From NCBI GenBank assembly GCA_030323885.1, contig JASIRB010003643.1, forward strand, positions 62,001 to 126,000: a DNA stretch of 64,000 nucleotides, read 5' to 3'. Source of the stretch: Branchipolynoe longqiensis (taxonomy: Eukaryota > Annelida > Polychaeta > Phyllodocida > Polynoidae). A program made the position numbers and the translations under genes. Below, piece after piece: positions 55,038 through 64,000 of the stretch. The notes under the pieces are model-generated. The model did not search any database, had not been told where the DNA came from, and was given only the letters and a program-made list of their open reading frames with translations. Position 1 is the first letter of the stretch. Each line of letters starts with the position of its first letter.

Positions 55038-55119
55038 TACACTAGTTGTTTAAGCAGGGGAAATTTCAGTCGCAGACGACTGGTATTCCTCATACCACTG
55101 CTCCTTGCCCTATCCTAAT
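55038..55119 (-). repeat. SINE, tail half (split copy)
   Basis: Minus-strand SINE with the alternative tail (GTTTAAGCAGGGGAAATTTC) and the body start CCTTGCCCTATCCTAAT. It is interrupted by the element at 55120-59383 and resumes at 59389. Confidence 0.85.
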
Positions 55120-55618
55120 CAGGTTGGAGAGCTTACCTCGTTCGGGCTATGGTGGTAAATGTACCTAATTCGAGTACCGGTTCCATTTCCAAGGTCGAAT
55201 TTCATATAAGATTAAGGTGCAGGTTCACAAATATGGTTGTGGAACACTGAGTTTTGGGAAGTTTTCATATTGGAATACATTACTAGAAAGCAAAAAATTA
55301 TATCGAATTTCCTGAATATTCGTAGGACATTTAGTTGGGACCGGATTGAATAAATTAACAGTGAATATTAGGAAATAATTCAGAAGTTACAACACATGTC
55401 TATAGGACAAAACTGCCCATGGCAGTACTGTGTTGGTATAGCCATTAATCTCAAACAATAGAGCAGCCTCCAGTCAACCATGGGGGTATATGCTGGTCTG
55501 TGGCCCACTCATATACTTCCACATGCCACTGGGGGAGGTCCTGTGGGGACTGTTGTGCATCATGTAGATATATTTTTTGCATCCCAATATATATATGCAT
55601 AATAAATAATTCACTGTG

Positions 55619-55643
55619 ATTATGCATCTGATGCATAATCACC
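55619..55643. repeat. Palindrome in the arm
   Basis: TGATTATGCATCTGATGCAT and following AATCA form a 12-bp-stem palindrome. The mate is at about 58864-58887. Confidence 0.85.
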
Positions 55644-56269
55644 ACAAAGATGGCTTGTCTTGCTGGTACAACATTAAGAAAAACCTACCTTGAATATTAT
55701 TGTATTTGATTTATTTTATTGTTTTGACAGCATATATACATATATACACATATACATATACACACATATACATATATTAATAAACACTTTATTGCATTTA
55801 AAACGGTATGTATAGCCTCCCAGCTTCCTGGTTCCAAGCCTCCCTCCACCACATCCCAAATATTTGAATAGAAGTAAAAAGTAATAAACAAAAGTAAAAT
55901 AAATCAAATAAAAATGCCAACCACTCACCAAATATATGTTTATATATGGTTTCGGGAGAACGGTGAATCCGAACACATGGCCTCATGGGTTGAAACCCTG
56001 GTCGAGTCAAACCAATGATTTAACAATCTGTTACAGCAACATTAACATTCAACTTACCCTGTATATTATTGCATTTATATTTTATTTATTTTATTGTTGG
56101 TTATCACATTTTATTTATATTTATATCATTTGAATTGAGGCCTGCTGCCGGGAGTCTCGGCACCGGGAGGCCGGGAACCCTGGTGCTGGGAAGCCGGGAT
56201 TCCTTGCCCCGATAGGCTGCCATCTCCTCCCAACCCCGAACCCGAACCATGTATGCCTATTATAAATGC

Positions 56270-57062
56270 TATACATATACCTATGCATACCTATGCATAC
56301 CTATGCATACATATATATACACATATTTGATATACATTCATATACATTCATATACATATATACGCATATAAACGTACATAAACATACATAAACAATTTTT
56401 ATATCTACCTACTTTGGACCAAATTATGTAACTACCATAGTCCTGAGTCTGAATTGAATGAATGAATATACATATGCATACATATGCATACATATACATA
56501 CATACATATACATACATATACATACATACACATAAAATTATCTGATGCATAATCCCCACGAATATGGCATTTCTCGCTGGTACAGCAACATTAATAAAAA
56601 CTTACCCTGTATATTATTGCATTCATATTTCATTTATTTTATTGTTGGTTATCACATTTTATTAATATTTATATTATTTGAATTGAGGCCTAGTGTCGGG
56701 AGTCTCGGCGCCGTGAGGCCAGGAACCCTGGTGCCGGGAAGCCGGTATTCCCGGTGCCGATAGGCTGCCATCTCCTCTCCCACACCCATGGAAATCCAAA
56801 CCCGCTATGCCTATTATAAATGTTATACATATACATACATACATATACATACATACATACACATACATATACATACATACACATACATACATATACATAT
56901 ATATACATATGCATACATATACATACATACATATTAACATACATATATATATATATACATATATATACATATATATACATACATATACATACATACATAC
57001 ATATCTATATATACATATGCAGACATATATACATGACTCTACACACATGCATATAAATACAT
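56270..57062. repeat. TACATA/TATG microsatellites
   Basis: Long stretches of imperfect ACATACATAT tandem sequence (56270-56540, 56825-57062). They create spurious Tyr, Ile and Cys-rich frames on both strands. Confidence 0.95.
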
Positions 57063-57819
57063 ATTGTATTTAGAGATGACTGCATCACATATCTTAGAGT
57101 GGTCCTCTATTTGTCACTGCTAAGTTAATCCATATGTAGTCTGTGTCACTATCAGACTTATTGCAACAATGCAAGGGGCCTAACCTCTCACACTTTCACA
57201 CTCAGATTTTAACCAAACACTGCCATTACCCTAGATAATATTCCATTTATATTAAATTTATTTTTGATTTTGCATGTACATGTACACATACTTTTAAAGC
57301 TATATGTATGTATATACATATATGCACATACATATGTATGTATTATATATAATATATAAATAATATTGCAAAATCAGGTGAAGAATAACTTACCAGTGTT
57401 CCTAAATGTAAGGATGACTGTGCCAGATCCTTCACAATGGTAATCCATTTGCAAGTACCAAGTTGACTGTTGTGTATTGTGTGCCTTCAGAAATATGTGT
57501 GTGCAGTGCACTGTGGCACACACCCTTATAAACCAAATCCAATCCACTCTCACACCTATTCAAAGGGCATAAGCTCTGACACATTCACACTCAGTGAGCT
57601 CAGCTGTCAGTGGAGGTGCAGCCCAGAGAACCATTGGCAACCTGAGGTGTGAAAGCTGTCCTTGGCAGTTTTTGGTTAAAATCTGAGTGTTAAAGTGTCA
57701 GAGCTTAGGCCCCTTGCAATAAGTCTGAGAGTGAAACAGACTACACATGGGTTAACTTACCAGTGACAAATGGACCACTCTACAATATGGGATGCAGTCA
57801 TCTCTAAATACAGTATGTA

Positions 57820-58200
57820 TTCACATATATATATATATATATATCTACATATATATATATATATATATATAATTATGTAGTCACATATATAGGTCTCCAT
57901 ATGTATATATGTAGATGTGAATGCATGTATATATAGGCATATATACACATAGGTGCATATGTAATATGTATATTTATATGTATACACATATGTATCTTTA
58001 TATGTATACACATATGTATGTTTATATCTATATATATATATATTATATGTATACATACATGTATATGTAAATCTAAAAATAATGCCAATAATGATTAAAA
58101 TAATACGGTAATAATAATGACAAGAATAATGATAATAACGATAATAATGATAATAACGATGATAATAATAACAAATATAAAATGATAAAAATGGAATAAT
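57820..58200. repeat. TA- and AATGAT-rich microsatellites
   Basis: (TA)n with CATATG interruptions to about 58060, then AATAATGATAATAACGAT repeats. Confidence 0.93.
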
Positions 58201-58202
58201 AC

Positions 58203-58500
58203 TTGACGTTACCCGACCTGACTTTACCCGACCTGAGTTTACCTGACTCTACTTTACCCGACTCTACTTTACCCGACTCTCCTTTGCCCGACTCTCCTTT
58301 GCCCGACCTGACTTTACCGGACATGACTTTACCGGACCCAACTTTACCGGACCCGACTTTACCAGACCCGACTTTACCGGACCCGTCTTTACCGGACCTG
58401 ACTTTACCAGACCCGACTTTAGCCGACCCAACTTTAGCCGACACAACTTTACCCATCCCGAATTTACCCGACCCGACTTTACCCGATCTGGCTTTAGCCC
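58203..58500. repeat. GGGTAAAGTC minisatellite, inverted copy
   Basis: ACTTTACCCGACC(T/C)G units, about 15-bp period; the reverse complement of the 33540-35165 unit core. Frames such as TLPDLTLPD repeats or SGKVGSGKV are products of the repeat. Confidence 0.95.
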
Positions 58501-58501
58501 A

Positions 58502-58564
58502 AACAAGTTTGGGTTAACTGATCGTTTGGTTTAACCGAGCTTGGTTTAATGGGGTTGTATTGTA
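58502..58564. repeat. Pogo-like terminal inverted repeat fragment
   Basis: TAACTGATCGTTTGGTTTAA and CGAGCTTGGTTTAATGGGG match the arm at 39739 in reverse. Confidence 0.75.
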
Positions 58565-59388
58565 TCCCTATATAAACATATATTTGCTGAGTGGTTGGCA
58601 TTTTTATTTGATTTATTTTACCTTTGTTTATTTCTTTTTACTTCTATTCAAATATGTGGGATGAGGTGGAGGGAGCCTCGGAACTGGGAAGCTGAGAGGT
58701 TATACATATTGTTTTAAATCGATAAAGTGTTTATTAATATATGTATATGTGTGTATATGTATATGTGTATATATGTATATATGCTGTCACAACAATAAAA
58801 TAAATCAAATACAATAATATTTAAGGTAGGTTTTTCTTAATGTTGTACCAGCATCTTTGTGGTGATTATGCATCAGATGCATAATCACAGTGAATTATTT
58901 ATTATGCATATATATATTGGTATGCAAAAAATATATCTACATCATGCACAACAGTCCCCACAGGACCTCCCCCAGTGGCAAGTGGAAGTATATGAGTGGG
59001 CCACAGACCAGCATATACCCCTATTGCTGGCTGGAGGTTCCCCTATTGTTTGGAATATATGGCTATACCAACACAGTTATAACATGGGCAGTTCTGTCCT
59101 GTAGCCATGTGTTGTAACTACTGAATTATTTCCTAATATTCACTGTTAATTTACTCAATCCGGTCCCAACTAAATGTCTTATGAATATCCAGGAAATTAG
59201 ATATAATTTTTGGCTTTATAGTGATGTATTCCAATATGTAAACTTCCCAAAACTCAGTGTGCCATAAGCATATTTTTGAACCTGCTACCTAATCTTATAT
59301 AAAATTCGACCTTGGAAATTGAACCGGGGCTCGAATGAAGTATTTAACCACCATAGCCCGATCGAGGTAAGCTCTCCAACCTGCTAAT

Positions 59389-59530
59389 AATGCCGAGCGT
59401 CTGGTGAGGTAGCGACAAGTATCAATTTTTAAGTCATTGGTTTGACTCGACCAGCATTCGAACCCACAATCCCACAATTTACCAACATGGGAGACGGATG
59501 CTCTAACTCATTCGGCCATCCCGTCTGGTT
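59389..59530 (-). repeat. SINE, tRNA-head half (split copy)
   Basis: Continues the SINE broken at 55119: AATGCCGAGCGTCTGG, then GGTTTGACTCGACCAG, decayed B box and head ending GGCCATCCCGTCTGG, as in the reference at 19485-19738. Confidence 0.88.
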
Positions 59531-60075
59531 TTGAGGATTATACGCATGGCGACTGATGGATTTTGCATGCTAGGCATATAGCTTAGGCCTACCGTAGACT
59601 AGATAAAAGATTCACCACTAGGCTTCCTTATATTAGGGATGAAAAACAACCTTATATAAAAGCTGGCGAAAAATGTTGACACGGTGGAGAAATGAACTGA
59701 GCTGATAAATTCTTAATTTAAAAAGCAGAATATATAGTAAAGTTGCCACACTGCGATGTTAACTACTATAAACTTTTTTTTATGGAAATGTATTTTATAT
59801 AGTTAGGAGAGCAAAATTAGCTTGGTTGCTACTTGTGCAACCTTTATCATTTGTCAGAATTCAAGATGGTGGTCTCAGCCATCTTGAATTTTGGCCAATT
59901 TTCAACTTTTGATCTCGATGACATATAGGGCCATGTAATACCTCTTTAAAGGGTTTTCCAGGATGGGGAGTCTATTTCTGGAATATTAAAAAAAAAAAAT
60001 CAAAGTCAAGGTCAAAGGTCAAATTTTACCTATAATCAGGAAAAAATCACCTGTATTGAGCAATTATAACTTATA
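59531..60075. other. No recognised feature
   Basis: AT-rich. Contains the inverted pair TTCAAGATGGTGGTCTCAGC and GCCATCTTGAA near 59860-59887 and an A run at 59990. It directly precedes the GCDT fragment. Confidence 0.4.
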
Positions 60076-60665
60076 ATGTCAGGCTGCGATACAGTGTCAT
60101 ACCCCTTTGGAAAAGTAAAAAAGTCAGCGCTCAAGCTCCTAGAGATAGATATACCAGGTCTCGATCAAGTCCTCGGACAGCCTGGCATAACCCACGCTCA
60201 GCTCCAGGAGACCGCATACACATTCTTCTTACCCCTCTATGGACAGAAGGGATGTACAACAATGAATGACACATGTGCTCACTTCTACCGTGGCCATAAG
60301 AAATATCGGTCACTGAAGAAACTTCCACCGACTGATGACAACCTGCAGCTGCATGTGCTCCTAGCTCCTCTTCAGATGCTACTATGGAAGGCCGCCAACT
60401 TTGGTTGGAGCATCGAAGGCTCCGCCATCACACCAGCCATCTCAACAGTGCCAGTTGCTCCCCAAGCACTCCTGGGTGTAGTTAGCTGTAGCTGAACCGC
60501 AGAGTGCAAGGCATGCAGTGGCACATGTTGCAGCTGCAACAACTCATGCCTTTCATGCACAAACTACTGCAAATGCGAGGGAGGAGACATCTGTTGTAAT
60601 CCTTTCAACAGCAGGCAGATGGATATCGAAGACGGTGAAGGGGAGCCAAGTGTCGATGATGAATA
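60076..60665 (+). pseudogene. C-terminal fragment of a GCDT-motif family protein
   Basis: MSGCDTVSYPFGKVKK opens the fragment. Sequences like GCDT(T/V)S-x-GKGK recur in large, uncharacterised, often multicopy invertebrate proteins, which I recall as probably transposon-related. Residues up to 139 are open, then TGA (60493-60495). The same frame continues to TAA (60663-60665) with a Cys array (C-x2-C, CSGTCCSC, CLSCTNYCKC, CCN) and an acidic end. That array is the expected C-terminus of this family, so the TGA breaks an otherwise intact end. The N-terminal part of the family is absent upstream. Confidence 0.6.
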
Positions 60666-60711
60666 AATATACTCTTTATTTCCTTGTTACAGTACTCATC
60701 TGCATTCAATC

Positions 60712-61020
60712 ATGAGACTAACCTGGAAGGACAAAGTGACAAATAAGGAAATACTCGAACGGGCGGGGCTGCCCTCTGTGGAAGATCTTCTGATCAAAAA
60801 GAATCTCCGGTGGACTGGACACCTCATGAGGATGTCATCAGACAGGCTACCAAAGCAGATCCTCTATTCTCAACTGTCTTCTGGTTACAGAAAGAGAGGG
60901 CGCCCTCGTCTCCAGTTCAAGGATACAATCAAGAGAAACCTGAAGCTGAGATACATTAAGACTGACTCATGAAGGCAACTCTCACAGCAGAGAGCTAAAT
61001 GGAGAGCGGCAGTCAAGTAA
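60712..61020 (+). pseudogene. LINE ORF2 C-terminal tail
   Basis: MRLTWKDKVTNKEILERAGL, then LRWTGHLMRMSSDRLPKQIL and KRGRPRLQFKDTIKRNL. This is the W-K-D-K-V, R-W-x-G-H-x-x-R-M and G-R-P motif series found after the RT in many non-LTR retrotransposons. A TGA (60970-60972) replaces the Trp usual before RQLSQQRAKWRAAV, and the frame ends TAA 61018-61020. It is truncated on its 5' side near 60712. Confidence 0.85.
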
Positions 61021-62247
61021 TGAAAGCAGTCTTTGTCGCATCGCGACCGACAGCATGATAATGACAGTACTTAACATTGCAAGGTCAACATTATGGCAAC
61101 TTGACTAATGATACCCAGGACCTACCTAGAACCGTAGACAGTCCTACTGATGGGCGGTAAACTTGCAAAAGATATGGTCTGATGGTTGCGTTTTTAAGGT
61201 GCAGTCCTGGTTTAATATTGCAATTAATTCTAAAAATGTGGGCACGATGTTGTGAATTGTAATTAAAACAGTCAATCACAAAAACAATAAATATAAAACA
61301 TGCTCATATAAAATAACCATCTAAAGGTTCTATATCATGTGAAAGAAAGTGATAACTATGAGCTATTTTATATTATAATAAGCCCTTCGACACATTCAGC
61401 CTCATTAGGCTAATTAATTATTCTATATATTTAATTATTTTGAATATATAATATATATGTGCTCTATAATATATTAAGGGAATATAAATAAGTACACTAT
61501 ATACCTTTAGTTCCCTATATTATAGTGTACTCACTATATTCTATTTAACTGACCCTGTGTAGTACAGTATTGGCCACACTGGCAACACCTGTGAGGAGCT
61601 GTAAGCACTGTATGCCATCTGCGTCTGGCCATTATCTCCTATAGACCCGTTTGGACAGTCAAATTTCTCAGAATATTGGTGTAAGTGCTCGCAGGTGTAG
61701 ATTGGCCAGATGCAATGTCTTTTATTGTGCGCCAAGCATTGGAAGCGGGTGTTGGTTGAGTACTGGGTACACCAGTGTTCTATGTGGAGGTACACCCTCT
61801 ATGACCAGTCTGATGACACCAGGAGGCAGGTGAAGAGAGCAGGTGGGGAACTTGTTAACAGGCGTCACATCAGACCTGCAGACGACACCAAACTGAATGC
61901 ATGTACATTAATTTGATAAACCCTCTTGTATGTGTGTGGGCAGGGAGATTTCCAAGCCAAGATGTCAATACATATAATATATTAATATCTAGCTAGCCAA
62001 GCTTGCTCTCCATTGAGGTGATATGAATAATGGTGCCGATGACACATGCAGTGTAAGGAGGCTCGGTACAATAGTGTGGATTACTACTGAAATCACAGTG
62101 CTAATTACAAGGAAATAGCACAAATGCATAGTCCGAAGCACTTGGAACAACAGGAGAGTTACAAACTATGTATTGTTAGGATAATACGGAAGAAATCCAA
62201 ACAAATGACGTAACAACAAAAGGATAGAGTAAGGCCAACTGTTAAAA
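61021..62247. other. No supported gene
   Basis: Likely LINE 3' remnant up to about 61290, AT-rich 61370-61550, then a mixed stretch (61550-61920) with overlapping frames on both strands that I cannot assign. Confidence 0.4.
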
Positions 62248-63296
62248 ATGGCGGCAGCCGCTATAAGGGATGATCAGGGGAGAAAAACCACCTACAAGCT
62301 GACAATCCCCCAAAATGGTAATGACTTTGAAGAAAAATTCATTGCCACGATACTAGGAGAAAATGGCTAAAAAATAATCAAGGACTGGATAAAAAAAGAA
62401 ATGAGCCAGCTTCAATCCAAACGGTGTGTGACAAAACTGGAGGAAGGCACTGGGACGGACACGGAGAATATGGAAACAAATGTAAAAACATCTAAGGACA
62501 CAATCCAAAGCCTCGGAGATGAACTGAACACACTACAAATGGTGTACAATAGCCCAACATTAGAATATGCCTGGTAAAAGGCCAACTACAAGGGCAACAA
62601 AAATGTAACACAAAATGGAAAGGATGAAAACAAAAGGGATGACAACACAACGACGCATGAAAAAAATGCCTTACCACAACTGGCAGAGGAGAACAAAAAG
62701 CTAAACATAATCGTGTACGGCATCCCAGAAAAAGAAGGTGAGTCCATAGAAAGCACATTATCAAACATACTGGAAAAAGCGGAATGTTCATTCGGCTGGA
62801 CAGTGGTAAAAAAAGCCAATAGACTGGGGGAAAATAAAGAAAAGAACAACAAATGCAGAATCAAACAAACAAAATGGCAGACAGGAAGACCCGGTGGGAG
62901 ACCCCACTGACAACACTAAACCCCACACAAGGAACCCAGACTGGGAGGGATAAAAATCCTCCTAAAAAAAGAAAGCCAAAAAAGGGAACTATTCAGAAAT
63001 AAACAAAAACTGACCAATGAACAAAAATCCAAGATCACACTTAGGGTCGACAAGACTGAAAAGGAAATGATGGATGAAAAAACAGTACAGCAAATGTACA
63101 CACTGGCCAGGGAAAAAAACGAACAGACCACAGCGAGAATGAGAGGAAAAAACTTTGAAATTGAAGGAAAAGTATACAAACCAACGGAATTCGGGAACAT
63201 AACTGTTGAAGGAATAAACCCAGAGACGGCGGCAACAAGAACGCATAGCTGGGGAATTTCCTTCCAGCGATACAAAGCCGCCTACAGCAATGTATA
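62248..63296 (+). pseudogene. LINE ORF1-like RNA-binding protein, decayed
   Basis: Likely start ATG 62248 (MAAAIRDDQ). A coiled region follows, with in-frame stops at 62367 and 62575. Then comes an RRM-like core: LNIIVYGIPEKEGESIES, where the usual sequence is N-x-V-I-Y-G-x-P-E, and ANRLGENKEK. After a stop and shift near 62910, the second half reads ILLKKESQKRELFRNKQK, LTNEQKSKI and LAREKNEQTTARMRGKNF, then EGKVYKP. Order and spacing agree with ORF1 proteins of Tx1/L1-like or related LINEs, which bind the element RNA. No RT lies within the window. Confidence 0.7.
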
Positions 63297-63644
63297 CGAG
63301 TGCCAAAATCCAAGGAAAAGATGGCAAAACCTACAGCTCAGCAGAGCTGTACTACTGCTCGGTTATGGCTAAATACCACAATAAGTTCGATATCATGCGA
63401 TTTATTGAAGCAACGGACAACCCATACACCATCAAGACTATTGGTAAAAAAGGTATGGAGATCGCCAGAGTGGATAAATACCAATGAAAAAGTGATGGAG
63501 GATACTGTAATGGCCAAATTCACACAAAACGAAGAACTAAAAGCGAAAATCCTAAACGCACCTGGGAAAGCCTTCAGGGAATGCACAAGATGCCCCTACT
63601 GGGCACGGGATTATTTCTTCAAAATGCAGATGCAGGAGAAATGA
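63230..63644 (+). pseudogene. NADAR (YbiA/DUF1768)-like domain fused after ORF1
   Basis: Directly continues ORF1 (HSWGISFQRYKAAYSNVYEC). After a frameshift near 63300 it reads GKTYSSAELYYCSVMAKYHN and PYTIKTIGKK. After a second shift in the A6 run at 63446-63451 it reads WINTNEKVMEDTVMAKFTQN and LKAKILNAPGKAFRECT, then YWARDYFF. NADAR domains show S-N-x-Y near the start, a conserved S-x-E-x-x-Y, K-x-x-G, W-x-x-x-x-x-x-V-M, K-F-x-Q-N, L-L-x-T-G and W-G; most of these are present. Known NADAR proteins act on ADP-ribosylated nucleobases or riboflavin intermediates, so activity here would be a guess. Damaged copy. Confidence 0.6.
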
Positions 63645-64000
63645 TCAAACCGGGATACCAAATGGGTGAAAGCCTCCAAAAAACAATAGACAGCATCCAA
63701 GCAAATGGCCAGAAATCAAGGTAAGTGTCAAAGTTAATAGAAAAATAGAAACATTGTTAATAATAATAATAAAAATAATATAACAAAACCGGATAAATTA
63801 AACCCAACTGACACTTACGGCATGCCTGGTATGAGGCGGGCATAAACCTAAACGGAGAAACCTTTGCGACACACCCATAGAAGGAGCAAAATTTTGAAGG
63901 CATGACAATTCTGAAGCGCATGCGTGGCGCTTTTAAACCCACTTCCTCCCAAACCAACACGCAAACAACACAAAACAACTCAAGCAAAAACGGAAGCAAA
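63645..64000. other. No supported gene to the window end
   Basis: (AAT)n microsatellite at about 63755-63780. After that, plain sequence with a C/A-rich end that may be another element's leader. Confidence 0.4.

Larger units (their letters stand above)
55120..59383. mobile_element. 4.26-kb foldback-like inverted-repeat element with 5-bp TSD
   Basis: Begins CAGGTTGGAGAGCTTACCTC and ends GAGGTAAGCTCTCCAACCTG, exactly inverted. The direct repeat CTAAT lies at 55115-55119 and 59384-59388, and the flanks together form one SINE. Arms of about 820 bp (55120-55940, 58560-59383) match in inverse order with moderate divergence. A second inner inverted pair is at 57063-57240 and 57650-57830. The core has a direct repeat (56030-56270 and 56570-56840), long TA/TACATA microsatellites and a minisatellite. 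No transposase frame was seen. Confidence 0.85.

Noticed and set aside
56674..57073. Tyr/Ile/His or Cys/Met/Tyr-rich frames
   Set aside because: Products of TACATA microsatellites.
58073..58517. SGKVGSGKV or TLPDLTLPD repeat proteins
   Set aside because: Readings of the GGGTAAAGTC minisatellite in two directions.
61541..61916. Possible coding remnant on either strand
   Set aside because: Overlapping frames on both strands without a motif or conserved pattern.

Overview
The window looks like repeat-rich invertebrate metazoan DNA: introns with GT-AG borders, C2H2 zinc-finger coding sequence, tRNA-derived SINEs, LINEs, Ty3/gypsy elements and many short DNA transposons. A lophotrochozoan such as a mollusc or brachiopod is my best guess, from the SINE and LINE tail styles only, and it is weakly supported. 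Only two loci look like host protein genes. One is a two-exon, two-membrane-segment CD225-like gene at 6276-11061 (+). The other is an uninterrupted 25-finger C2H2 protein at 47857-51222 (-). Nearly everything else recognisable is mobile DNA or tandem repeat.

Layout. 1-3402 holds GT-rich and other tandem repeats. 4000-6215 holds a SINE fragment, a TTAA-type MITE and a solo LTR on the minus strand. 6276-11061 is the CD225-like gene, whose 4-kb intron is packed with minisatellites, SINEs and MITEs. 11062-12350 holds more tandem repeats and a LINE tail. 12725-29902 is one large Ty3/gypsy element with matching LTRs, a PBS, pol, an env-like membrane protein and a long 3' region. Its integrase is split by a second complete gypsy element (17228-22144, TSD TTCAG), which itself contains a SINE (12-bp TSD). 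29903-33539 holds MITEs and SINEs, and 33540-35165 a GGGTAAAGTC minisatellite.

35457-41740 is a chain of MITEs, including a pogo-like inverted-repeat element that hosts a decayed LINE. 42100-46725 holds a minisatellite and a third LTR element whose 5' end is a long palindrome. 46737-52378 holds a MITE, tandem copies related to the end of the zinc-finger gene, the gene itself, and another MITE. 52990-53575 is a tandem repeat that carries an RFX-like X-box in three units. 55120-59383 is a 4.3-kb inverted-repeat element with a 5-bp TSD that split a SINE. 60076-61020 holds a GCDT-family fragment and a LINE ORF2 tail. 62248-63644 is a decayed LINE-type ORF1 whose last part resembles a NADAR (YbiA/DUF1768) domain.

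The most notable items are the env-bearing gypsy with a nested, apparently older-looking guest; the ORF1-NADAR fusion; the long palindrome at the LTR; and the foldback-like element at 55.1-59.4 kb. All retroelement coding regions seen here carry stops or frameshifts, so none of these copies looks autonomous. All coordinates and identities come from reading the sequence; no database search was run.
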